Assembly (NCBI RefSeq): GCF_012396365.1
Contig: NZ_JAAXPG010000008.1
Location: 124,001 to 188,000 of the forward strand
Direction of reading: 5' to 3'
DNA: 64,000 bases
Source: Nocardiopsis alborubida
GTDB lineage: Bacteria > Actinomycetota > Actinomycetes > Streptosporangiales > Streptosporangiaceae
The notes under the pieces were generated by a model. That model saw only the letters and a program-made list of their open reading frames with translations. It did not search any database and was not told where the DNA came from. Positions 37,255 through 44,980 of this stretch are shown here, one piece after another; position 1 is the first letter of the stretch; every line of letters starts with the position of its first letter. A program made the position numbers and the translations under genes.

Positions 37255-37267
37255 GTAGGAAACCTAC
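37255..37267. promoter_or_regulatory. short inverted repeat upstream of the binding-protein gene
   Basis: GTAGG-AAA-CCTAC, 42 bases before the start codon, in an AT-richer stretch. Possible operator; no regulator gene is adjacent. Confidence 0.4.
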
Positions 37268-37366
37268 GTAAAGAACCGCGTGGAGTGAAGTAAACCACTG
37301 CCTTTTGTGTCTGAGCCGTTAGGGGGCAGGGCATGTCCGGAGTGTCGCGGCCGGCACGGCGTGTCC

Positions 37367-37388
37367 CACGGGCCCCTTCGGGCCCGTG
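37367..37388 (-). terminator. terminator hairpin
   Basis: CACGGGCCC-CTTC-GGGCCCGTG, a perfect nine-base stem, 21 bases beyond the stop of the gene at 37409-37894. Confidence 0.8.
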
Positions 37389-37408
37389 TGTCCCTTGGTC
37401 ACATGCCC

Positions 37409-37894
37409 TTACTCGGACAGTCCGGTGACCTGGCGCAGGACGGACAGGAGTTCGGCGCGCTTGTACACGGCCAGGCCGATGGCCGCGCCGAAGGCGGCGA
37501 GCATGTGCACGTAGACCATGGGGTCGCCCCGGGTGAAGCGCTCCGCGGTCTCCTCCTCGCCGACCGAGTGGGCCTCCCACGCGGTGGAGACGGCGAACTC
37601 CAGTTCGGGCGGGAGCATCTCGGCGACCATGCGGGCGACGGCCTCGCGGGAGTCGGCGGGCTTCCAGACCACACCGGTCTGCTGCACGCGGCGGCCGAGG
37701 AAGGCGGCGATGACCTTGAGCTCGGACGTGACGGCCTCGACGTCGTCGGAGGCGCGCGGGACGACCGCGTCGAGCTCCTGCCGGTTGCGGTCCGCGTAGG
37801 CCGCGATCAGGTCGATCGCGGTCCGCTTGACGTGGTCGGACGCGTCGGGTGCGGGCGTGGTCCCGTCGGTGCTGCCGTCGGAGGATGAGGACAC
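37409..37894 (-). CDS. conserved protein of unknown function
   Basis: A 161-residue acidic, mainly helical protein with a Ser/Asp-rich N-terminus (SSSSDGSTDGTTPAPDASD). A hydrophobic patch near the C-terminus (VYVHMLAAFGAAIGLAVYKRAELL) is probably a buried helix and less likely a membrane segment. It starts with GTG preceded by AAGGGA. It is monocistronic with its own terminator. No known domain recognised. Confidence 0.65.
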   Translation of the reverse strand: MSSSSDGSTDGTTPAPDASDHVKRTAIDLIAAYADRNRQELDAVVPRASDDVEAVTSELKVIAAFLGRRVQQTGVVWKPADSREAVARMVAEMLPPELEFAVSTAWEAHSVGEEETAERFTRGDPMVYVHMLAAFGAAIGLAVYKRAELLSVLRQVTGLSE

Positions 37895-38076
37895 GTCGTG
37901 GTCCCTTCTGGTGGGTGTGCGGCCGGGGTGTGTCCGTCTGGACCCCGCCGATCAAGCGGCGGGTCGTACGTCCGGCGGACACGCCCCGGGTCCATGATGC
38001 CGCGAAGCGGGCCCGCCGGTCCCCTGACAGGCCGAGGCTCCTCCCCCGGCGAACAGGGAGGGGGTGGGTCGACCGG

Positions 38077-39363
38077 TCAGAACCAGGGGCGCAGCGGCAC
38101 GTGCGCCTCGGTGCCGTCCAATTTGACGCCCAGGATCTGGTGCAGCTGCACCACGTCGCGCTCGAAGCCGAGCACGCATCCGGCCATGTAGAGCCGCCAG
38201 ACCCGGGCGGTGCCCCGGCCGACCTCGGCGACGGCCTCGTCCCAGTTGCGGTCCAGGTTGGCGCCCCAGTGGCGCAGGGTCAGGGCGTAGTGCTCGCGCA
38301 GGTTCTCCTGGTGGCGGATCTCGAAACCGGCGTCGTTCATGGCGGTCTGGATCCGGCCGGGGCCCTCCAACTCCCCGTCGGGGAAGACGTAGCGGTTGAT
38401 GACGCCCCCACGGTTCAGGGACGGGAGGTCGTTGCGCGGCCGGGTGATGCAGTGGTTGAGCAGCCGCCCGCCGGGCACGAGCTTGTCGTTGAGCGAGGCG
38501 AAGTAGGAGTCCAGGTTGTCCGCCCCCACGTGCTCGGTCAGTCCGATGGAGCTGATCCGGTCGTAGCTGCCGTCGGGGACGTCGCGGTAGTCCATGTGGC
38601 GGACCTCGGCCAGCTCGGACAGCCCCTCCTGGGCGATCCTCTTGGCCGCCCACTCGGCCTGCTCCTTGGACAGGGTGACGCCGAGCGCGCGGACCCCGTG
38701 TTCGCGGGCGGCGTGCATGACCATGCCGCCCCAGCCGCAGCCCACGTCGAGCAGACGCATGCCGGGTTCCAGACCGAGCTTGCGCGAGATCAGTTCGTAC
38801 TTGCGGAACTGGGCGCTCTCCAGGGCCCCGTCGGAGCGGCCGACCCGGTCCCGGGCCCCGTCCTCGTCGTCGAAGACGGCGCAGGTGTAGGTCATCGACG
38901 GGCCCAGGACCATCTCGTAGAAGGCGTTGGAGACGTCGTAGTGGTGGTGGATGACCTCGGCGTCGCGCTGCTTGGAGTGGCGCCAGCCCAGCCCGCTGAG
39001 GCGGCCCTGGCGCATCTCCTGCGGGGGCGGGGCGACCCGGTTGACGAACTTGACCCAGCCCACCGACCGCGCGATCTCGACCGCGTCGCGCACCGAGACC
39101 CTGAACCCGTCGGCGAAGACGAAGTCCGCCATGCGTCTGAGGGCGGTGTACATGTCCCCCTCCAGCTCCAGGTGGCCGGAGACGTAGGCCCGGGCCAGGC
39201 CGACGGCGTTGGGGGACTGCGCCAGGTAGTTCACCGCGACCGGGGTCCGCACGTGCAGGGCCACGTCGCTGTCGGGGTCCCCCGCGCCGCTGCCGTCGTA
39301 GGCGGTGAACCGGATGGGTGCGTCGGGTCCGACGACGCGTTCGAAGATCTCAGCGAGCCGCAT
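38077..39363 (-). CDS. bfaB: SAM-dependent methyltransferase, 10-methylene fatty acid synthase (predicted)
   Basis: A 428-residue cyclopropane-fatty-acyl-phospholipid synthase family enzyme. The SAM-binding motif LLDVGCGWGGM is clear, preceded by the family signature HHHYDVSNAFYEMVLGPSMTYTCA and followed by GLTEHVGADN. In mycobacteria and Rhodococcus such an enzyme (BfaB/UfaA1, also named TmsB) methylates the double bond of oleoyl lipids to a 10-methylene intermediate. The assignment to that branch, as opposed to cyclopropanation, rests on the FAD-dependent reductase gene directly upstream on the same strand. AAGGA lies seven bases before the ATG, itself preceded by three copies of an eight-base repeat. 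Confidence 0.85.
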   Translation of the reverse strand: MRLAEIFERVVGPDAPIRFTAYDGSGAGDPDSDVALHVRTPVAVNYLAQSPNAVGLARAYVSGHLELEGDMYTALRRMADFVFADGFRVSVRDAVEIARSVGWVKFVNRVAPPPQEMRQGRLSGLGWRHSKQRDAEVIHHHYDVSNAFYEMVLGPSMTYTCAVFDDEDGARDRVGRSDGALESAQFRKYELISRKLGLEPGMRLLDVGCGWGGMVMHAAREHGVRALGVTLSKEQAEWAAKRIAQEGLSELAEVRHMDYRDVPDGSYDRISSIGLTEHVGADNLDSYFASLNDKLVPGGRLLNHCITRPRNDLPSLNRGGVINRYVFPDGELEGPGRIQTAMNDAGFEIRHQENLREHYALTLRHWGANLDRNWDEAVAEVGRGTARVWRLYMAGCVLGFERDVVQLHQILGVKLDGTEAHVPLRPWF

Positions 39364-39375
39364 TGCTCTGTCCTT

Positions 39376-39399
39376 CCCTCTTGCCCTCTTGCCCTCTTG
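39376..39399. repeat. three copies of CCCTCTTG in the leader of bfaB
   Basis: Perfect eight-base tandem repeat. On the coding strand it reads CAAGAGGG three times, each resembling a ribosome binding site, immediately before the actual one. Copy number could vary by slippage. Confidence 0.75.
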
Positions 39400-39448
39400 C
39401 CGGTTGCGTGCCCGTCCCCTCGGGTCGCGTCCCGGTGGTCTCGTGCCG

Positions 39449-40894
39449 TCAGCGGTTGCGTACGCACTTGGCGTACAGGTCGAGCAGCCGTCCCTCGGGG
39501 TCGTAGGCCTCCTTGAGCCCGGCGTAGGCGGTGCCGTTGTACAGGCGCCAGAACTCCTCCTCGCCGTAGAAGGAGTCCGAGTACAGGGACTTGTGGCCGC
39601 CCAGGTCGGCCACCGTCTCCTCGACGAGGCGGTTGTGGTGGGCCCGGCGCTGCCCCGGCTTCATGTCGACCAGACCCCAGAAGCCGAAGTTCACGTAGAG
39701 GCGGTCGTGCTCCAGGGGGTAGAGCGGCCACACGTGCTCGTCCTCGCCCTGACCGGGCCGCCGGGGCTCGCGGAGCCGGAGGGGGCACATCCACACGGGG
39801 GTCATGCCGATCTCGGCGTGGTAGGTGTCGAGGAACTCCGCGCCGCGTTCGACGCCCACCTCGATGTCCTGGATGAGGGGTTCCTGGGGCCGCCGGCCCC
39901 GGTAGTGGTTGAGGAGGCGGGAGAAGTCGGTGCGCCGGTCCCAGGCGACCAGCCTGCGGTAGACGTCGGAGCGTTTGAGGGAGCGCGGCCACAGGGGGCG
40001 CACCAGCGGGTGCTGGGTGCCGAAGGCACGGGAGCACCAGAACCAGTCCGTGTCCCAGCGCCACAGGTAGTCGGCGATGGTGAGGTAGTCGCCGGGTCCG
40101 CTGCCCGCGTAGCGCTGGATGGACTGGTAGTAGACCTCCCGGCCGGTGTAGTCGCTGGTCCAGGGGGCCTGGTCGGTGAAGCGGGCCAGGGTCAGGTACA
40201 GCTCGTCGGGGCCGAAGGCGACCCCGTCCACGAAGTCGACCGGCTGGCCCCCGTGCTCGCGGTCGGCGCAGATCAGGGCGAGGGCGTCCATGGCCTCGGC
40301 GGCCTTGTGGAAGCGCAGGTGGCGCAGGTGCACGTACGGGGAGACCGGTTCGAGCTCCACGCGCAGGCGCAGGCTGTAGCCCAGGGTCCCGTAGGAGTTG
40401 GGGAAGCCGTGGAAGAGGTCGCTGTACTCGTTGTCCCTGGTGGCGGTGACGACGTCGCCGTCTCCGGTGAGGATCTCCATCTCCTGGACGGCCTCGTGCG
40501 GCAGGCCGTTGCGGAAGGAGGAGGACTCGATGCCCATGCCGGTGACGGCGCCGCCGAGGGTGATGGTGCGCAGCTGGGGGACGACCGTCGGCATGAGGCC
40601 GTGCGGCAGGGTGGCGGCGACGAGGTCCTCGTAGGTGGTCATGCCGCCGACGTCGGCGAGCCGTTCGACGGGGTCGATGGCGATGACGCCGGTGAAGGCG
40701 GACACGTCCAGGGCCGGTGCGCCGGTGGGCTCACGGAACCGGAAGAGGTTGGATGTGGGCTTGGCCAGGCGCACCGGCGCTCCCGGGGGCAGGGCCCGGT
40801 AGTCGCGGCGCAGTCTCTGGACCGCCGCTATGTGCTCGGCGAGCCCCGTCCGTGCGGAGGTGGCGCTGCCCGTGCCCTGCTGTTGAGGAGTCAT
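39449..40894 (-). CDS. bfaA: FAD-binding oxidoreductase, 10-methylene fatty acid reductase (predicted)
   Basis: A 481-residue member of the FAD_binding_4 (VAO/DHCR24-like) family. Flavin-binding features include NLFRFREPTG, VIAIDPVERLADVGGMTTYEDLV and TLGGAVTGMGIESSSF; the aromatic C-terminal half (YLWRWDTDWFWCSRAF) suits a lipid substrate. Homologues next to a CFA-like methyltransferase (BfaA/TmsA) reduce the 10-methylene group to a 10-methyl branch, as in tuberculostearic acid. The ATG at 40894 is preferred, with a modest GGGA-type site upstream; the frame is open a further 28 codons. It reads into bfaB 85 bases downstream. Absence of a TmsC-like third gene is noted. Confidence 0.85.
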   Translation of the reverse strand: MTPQQQGTGSATSARTGLAEHIAAVQRLRRDYRALPPGAPVRLAKPTSNLFRFREPTGAPALDVSAFTGVIAIDPVERLADVGGMTTYEDLVAATLPHGLMPTVVPQLRTITLGGAVTGMGIESSSFRNGLPHEAVQEMEILTGDGDVVTATRDNEYSDLFHGFPNSYGTLGYSLRLRVELEPVSPYVHLRHLRFHKAAEAMDALALICADREHGGQPVDFVDGVAFGPDELYLTLARFTDQAPWTSDYTGREVYYQSIQRYAGSGPGDYLTIADYLWRWDTDWFWCSRAFGTQHPLVRPLWPRSLKRSDVYRRLVAWDRRTDFSRLLNHYRGRRPQEPLIQDIEVGVERGAEFLDTYHAEIGMTPVWMCPLRLREPRRPGQGEDEHVWPLYPLEHDRLYVNFGFWGLVDMKPGQRRAHHNRLVEETVADLGGHKSLYSDSFYGEEEFWRLYNGTAYAGLKEAYDPEGRLLDLYAKCVRNR

Positions 40895-41133
40895 CCCAGT
40901 TCCCGTTCCGGTGTCGGCGACACGCACTCGCGTGCCGGATCGGCCATGGCCGCCGGGCGGCTGGGACGGCCGATCCACTCAGTTCTACCTACCGGTAACG
41001 ACCTTGTGCCACCCCATTTGTTCCGTGTCTTCCCCTCAGTTGTCCTGCCTGGGGTTGTGTCCGGGGCACGGTCGCCACGGGCGGATACGACCCCGCCGGG
41101 CGGTGTCCCGCCGGTGCGGTGCGGAGGTGGTCG

Positions 41134-41139
41134 TAGGAT
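41134..41139 (+). promoter_or_regulatory. -10 box of the racemase gene
   Basis: TAGGAT ending eight bases before the GTG at 41148, giving a leader of at most two bases. Confidence 0.5.
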
Positions 41140-41147
41140 CGGGATTC

Positions 41148-41933
41148 GTGCGTATCGCTCTCGTTGACTCCGGTATCGGCATGCTCTCGACCGCGGCGGC
41201 CCTGCGTGTGGCACGGCCGGACGCCGACCTGTTCCTGTCGATGGACCCCGATCACATGCCCTGGGGTCCGCGTACCCCGGACGAGATCATCGCGCGCGCC
41301 CTGGCCGGGGCCCGGGCCGCCAGGGAGGCCGCCGGGGACGCGGCGCTGGACGCCGTGGTGGTGCCGTGCAACACCGCCTCGGTGCACGTGCTGGCCGAGC
41401 TGCGCGCCGAGTTCGAGCCGGATGTCCCGGTGATCGGGACGGTACCCGCCATCAAGCCCGCGGCCGCGGCCGGAGGGCCTATCGCGGTGTGGTCCACCGC
41501 CGCGACCACGCGCAGCGGCTACCAGCGCCAGCTCATCGAGACCTTCGCCCGCGGCGTGGAGGTGACCGCGGTGGCCTGCGCGGGGCTGGCCGAGGCGGTG
41601 GAGTCGGCCGACCCGCGGCTGATCGACGACGCGGTGGCCTACGCCGCCGAGTTGACCCCCGGCGACGTGCACGGCGTGGTGCTCGGGTGCACGCACTACG
41701 ACCTGGTGGGCGGACGGATCTCCGCGGCCCTGGGCGGGCGGGCGGAGCTGTTCACCGCCGCCGGAGCGGTCGCGGCGCAGGCCCTTCGCCGGATCGGCGA
41801 GACGCCCGTGGGCGCCGCGCCGGGACGGGTACGGGTGCTGGCCAGCGGCCGACCCTCCCGGCTGCCCGCCGCCGCGCTGTCCTACCCGGCGGGACGTTCC
41901 CTCGCGTCCGGGGTGGGTGCGGCGACCGTGTGA
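41148..41933 (+). CDS. glutamate/aspartate racemase family protein
   Basis: A 261-residue enzyme of the MurI/Asp-Glu racemase fold. Both catalytic cysteines are present, in VVPCNTASVHVLAEL (near residue 67) and LGCTHYDLVGG (near residue 181), and the start IALVDSGIGM corresponds to the MurI signature FDSGVGGL. Departures from textbook MurI are PWG in place of the PYG motif and loss of the second Gly in the first motif, so it may be a paralogue with a different amino-acid substrate. It stands alone, not in the usual actinobacterial murI context. It is nearly leaderless, with the -10 box eight bases before the GTG. Confidence 0.78.
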   Translation: MRIALVDSGIGMLSTAAALRVARPDADLFLSMDPDHMPWGPRTPDEIIARALAGARAAREAAGDAALDAVVVPCNTASVHVLAELRAEFEPDVPVIGTVPAIKPAAAAGGPIAVWSTAATTRSGYQRQLIETFARGVEVTAVACAGLAEAVESADPRLIDDAVAYAAELTPGDVHGVVLGCTHYDLVGGRISAALGGRAELFTAAGAVAAQALRRIGETPVGAAPGRVRVLASGRPSRLPAAALSYPAGRSLASGVGAATV

Positions 41934-42107
41934 GGGCGCTCCCCGACGTGGTCCAGCGCGCTCCCCCGCACCGTGTTCTTGTACTTACGGCGGGTCTGGG
42001 CCGTCGAATCTCACTACAGGTACACGGTCATCGCAGGTCAGAACCCCTACTTCACACCGGCAAGGGTTCCGGCCCGTCCACTGGCGGAGTCGCCCGCGAC
42101 CCGCCCG

Positions 42108-43625
42108 TCAGAGGTGGGGCGCCAGGGTCCCCTGCCCGGCCGGTCCGACCCGCACGGGACCGTCCAGCGCACCGGCGGCGAGGGTGCTCACGAGGGTGCG
42201 CACCCCGACGGTGTCGTTGTCGTGCAGGAGGGTCTCCAGCAGCGACAGCGCCGCGCGCTGGTCCCCCGGCTGCTCGCGCACGTGGCGCCACTGGGGCTCG
42301 GTCGCCGCGTCCGAGAGCATCAGGGTCCGGCCGACCTGGCCGAGCGCGGTCAGCAGCGGGGTGTCGTGCGGCATCCTCTCCAGGGCGGCGTTGACCTGTT
42401 CGGCCTGCTGCTCGGGGTCGACCTCCTCCACGGGCTGCGCCCGCAGGAAGTCCAGCACGTCCTCGGGCGGCGCCAGCGGACGGACCGGAGGCATCGTCGC
42501 GATCATGGCGCGCACCTCGGCCAGGTCGCCCAGGATCTCCCCGGTGCGCCCCAGCTCCCCGATGAGCCGTTCCGCCCGCTGCGCGGAGCAGCTCGCCACC
42601 CAGCGGGCGCCGCGGACCGAGGCCAGACGGGCGGCGGACAGGGCGAGCTCGGCGCCGCGGCGCGGCGCCCCCACCCGCTCGAAGTAGCGCGACCAGGTGG
42701 TCACCCGCACCCCCAGCCGCCAGTCGTTGCGCACCGCGCCCTGGCACACCAGGTTCTCCACCGCCTCCACCCACGCGGGCCGCAGGCTCGGGTACGCCTC
42801 GGCCTCCTCCACGGTGGGCAGCGGGACGATGGCCTCCTGGGGCGGGCAGTGGCCCAGACGGGCCAGCCAGGACAGCAGCCGAGCGCGCTCGAAGCGGATG
42901 CGGCGGTGCAGGGCCGCCCGGCGCGGGTTGGCCTCGTCCAGGACCAGCTCCGCCTCCATCCGGTCCAGCACCTCCAGGGCCTGGGCGTGCTCGTCCTGGT
43001 GACGCAGGGCTCTGACGAGGGCGAACACCCCGTCGGCACCGAGCATGGCCGGGCCGGTGGCGGTGTGCTCGTAGCGCCGCAGCTCGTTCTCGGCCCGGTC
43101 GGCCAGGTCCTCGTCGATGAGCAGGTTCACCCGGGCGAGGGTGAAGGCGGGCCAGGCGGGGGTGCGCTCCCAGCCGACCAGGCGCCGGGTGGAGAGCAGT
43201 TCGCGGCGCTGCTCGGCGGTGCCGCGGGCGTCGACGTTGGCGTGGCAGCGCACCAGGGTCTCCAGCAGGGACACCGGCAGCGGGCCGTGGGCCAGGGGCT
43301 CGGGTTCGTCGTCGGCCGCCGCGCTCACCTGGGCGAGCGCGCGCCCGCCCTCGGCCAGGGCCCCCACACGCACGGCCAGGGGCCAGTGCGCGAGGAAGAA
43401 CAGGGTCGGCGGTCCGAAGACCCCCGGGACCGCGGCCTCGACCGCGCCCGCCTCCGCGACCAGTCGGCGCGCGGTGCGCAGCGCCGAACGGGCCACGGCC
43501 TCCACGCGCACCGGGTCCCCGGCCTCGCTGAGCACGGGCAGGCTCGCGACCGCCTCGGCCAGCTCCGGCTGCCCGGCCGCCCGGAGTCGTCGTGCGGTCT
43601 CCCCCGCCCACGTCCACATCGGCAT
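42108..43625 (-). CDS. large helical repeat protein of unknown function
   Basis: A 505-residue, Ala/Leu/Arg/Glu-rich protein that reads as a continuous series of amphipathic helices (ALRTARRLVAEAG, ALEVLDRMEAEL, LEDALAELVL-type units), suggesting a TPR-like solenoid without a recognisable enzymatic domain. No signal peptide or membrane segment. The ATG at 43625 has GGGGG eight bases upstream; the frame extends 30 codons further. Isolated, single-gene unit. Possibly a scaffold or a regulatory module of an AfsR/SARP-like protein that lacks the DNA-binding part; that is speculation. Confidence 0.6.
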   Translation of the reverse strand: MPMWTWAGETARRLRAAGQPELAEAVASLPVLSEAGDPVRVEAVARSALRTARRLVAEAGAVEAAVPGVFGPPTLFFLAHWPLAVRVGALAEGGRALAQVSAAADDEPEPLAHGPLPVSLLETLVRCHANVDARGTAEQRRELLSTRRLVGWERTPAWPAFTLARVNLLIDEDLADRAENELRRYEHTATGPAMLGADGVFALVRALRHQDEHAQALEVLDRMEAELVLDEANPRRAALHRRIRFERARLLSWLARLGHCPPQEAIVPLPTVEEAEAYPSLRPAWVEAVENLVCQGAVRNDWRLGVRVTTWSRYFERVGAPRRGAELALSAARLASVRGARWVASCSAQRAERLIGELGRTGEILGDLAEVRAMIATMPPVRPLAPPEDVLDFLRAQPVEEVDPEQQAEQVNAALERMPHDTPLLTALGQVGRTLMLSDAATEPQWRHVREQPGDQRAALSLLETLLHDNDTVGVRTLVSTLAAGALDGPVRVGPAGQGTLAPHL

Positions 43626-43753
43626 GGTCTGCACCCCCTGTAAGCACCACGTGAGAACAGAACGTAGCAGCGCGGTGACAGGGCTGTCCGGAAAACGCGC
43701 AAAGCCGTGGAGCACGGGGGATCACGCGTCCTGTCGGGGCGGTCCCGGCCCGC

Positions 43754-43759
43754 TAGACT
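43754..43759 (+). promoter_or_regulatory. -10 box TAGACT
   Basis: Followed eight bases later by GTG codons at 43768 and 43771 that open a 25-codon frame, and 95 bases later by the 115-residue gene. Confidence 0.45.
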
Positions 43760-43770
43760 CGGGGGTCGTG

Positions 43771-43848
43771 GTGCCCGGCGGGGACCGCCGCAAGGTCCCG
43801 AGCATCCAGCCGCGCCGAGCCGCACCGTGTTGCACCAAGGGGACATGA
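43771..43848 (+). CDS. possible 25-residue upstream frame
   Basis: Begins MPGGDRRKVPSIQPRR and ends CCTKGT, stopping six bases before the next gene. The adjacent cysteine codons near the end recall actinobacterial cysteine-responsive leader peptides, but nothing else supports this. Confidence 0.25.
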   Translation: MPGGDRRKVPSIQPRRAAPCCTKGT

Positions 43849-43854
43849 GCGCCG

Positions 43855-44202
43855 ATGGGATGGCGAGACCGTTTCGGACTCCGCAAGGCCAACCGCAAGG
43901 GCAAGGCCCGTTTCGACCGGGCAGCCGAGGATTCGGACATCAAGGCGTTGATCGACTTCGCCAAGAGCCGGGTGGGGGTGGAGTTCTTCGTCGAGCCGGA
44001 GACCTTCGCCACGCAGACCACGGCGGTCGCGGTCGCGACGGACGGCGAGTGGATCCGCCGCCGGTGCGGCTCGCCCGACGTGATCCGCAAGGTGGCCAGG
44101 AACCTGGCGGCCCCGGCCTACGACGTGCAGATCGTCGGCTACCCGCAGCGGATGCGCGACTGGAGCGCACGCAACAAGCGCGGCCTGTCGCTGGACGAGT
44201 GA
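43855..44202 (+). CDS. conserved small protein of unknown function
   Basis: A 115-residue basic protein. The N-terminus is Lys/Arg-rich (GLRKANRKGKARFD), followed by a mixed alpha/beta region with VEFFVEPETFATQTTAVAVA and a C-terminal helix (RMRDWSARNKRGLSLDE). It looks like a compact single domain of the kind conserved in streptomycetes, but I cannot name it. The ribosome binding site is weak (AAGGGG twelve bases upstream). A short frame precedes it. Confidence 0.6.
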   Translation: MGWRDRFGLRKANRKGKARFDRAAEDSDIKALIDFAKSRVGVEFFVEPETFATQTTAVAVATDGEWIRRRCGSPDVIRKVARNLAAPAYDVQIVGYPQRMRDWSARNKRGLSLDE

Positions 44203-44385
44203 GGGCGCGCGGGCGTACTGGGCGAGGGTAAGACTCGCCACACCGACACGCCGTTGGGGATGGTCCGAAACCCGCGACCGGGTCATTTTGGGCATTGATG
44301 ACGAGTCCTTGCCGCGACTTCCTCGCCGAACGGGTTCCCTAACAGGCTTCATCCGTCGCATACTCGCCTCGGAGGGGGGACTCTG

Positions 44386-44913
44386 ATGAAGCAGGATCTC
44401 ACGGCCCTGTGCTGCGACTGCGGCACGATTCGCGAGGTGAGCGACTACCAGAGTGTGGGCGAGGCGCAGTCCGCCTACGGGCTGGCCCGCTGCGTCGTCT
44501 GGCGCAAGTGCCGCACCTGTGGCTACCGCACCTACCACGCCTACATGCGCGCCGACGAGGACCGCGACGAACTGGAGGACGCCCTGCGGCTGGACGGCGC
44601 CCTGGCGGCCGAGGCCCTCGACGAGGAGGTGGAGCAGCTGCGGCTGTGCGGGGTCGAGGTCGGGCACGCCCCCGTCCCGGCCATCTGGGACGGCCAGTCC
44701 GTGGGCATGGTGACCCAGCGGCTGACCGACCGCGCCTACTCGATCGTGCTGGACCCCGAGGCGTCCGTGGTCTCCCGGCTCAAGCTCATCGACATGATGT
44801 GGAACGAACTCCTGGTGGGCGAGCACGACGACCGCTGGTTCATCCAGGAGGCGGAGGACGACGGGTCCCCCGCGTACGCGGTCCGGCTGTTCGGCTACCG
44901 CACCCGCGGCTGA
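44386..44913 (+). CDS. zinc-ribbon-like protein of unknown function
   Basis: A 175-residue protein. The N-terminus carries CCDCG (residues 9-13) and CRTCGYR (residues 43-49), a Cys-X2-Cys pair spacing that suggests a zinc ribbon. The rest is acidic with several helices (EDALRLDGALAAEALDEEVEQL) and a beta-rich end (RWFIQEAEDDG ... YAVRLFGYRTRG). GGAGGGGG lies just upstream of the ATG, and a CATACT -10 box is plausible about 25 bases before. Resembles conserved streptomycete proteins of unknown role; no operon partner. Confidence 0.65.
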   Translation: MKQDLTALCCDCGTIREVSDYQSVGEAQSAYGLARCVVWRKCRTCGYRTYHAYMRADEDRDELEDALRLDGALAAEALDEEVEQLRLCGVEVGHAPVPAIWDGQSVGMVTQRLTDRAYSIVLDPEASVVSRLKLIDMMWNELLVGEHDDRWFIQEAEDDGSPAYAVRLFGYRTRG

Positions 44914-44980
44914 GGCCGGGCCGAGCTCCCGGACCGCGCTTTCGCGACGCGGGCGCCGGAGGGAGGGCACGGCCCCGGCG

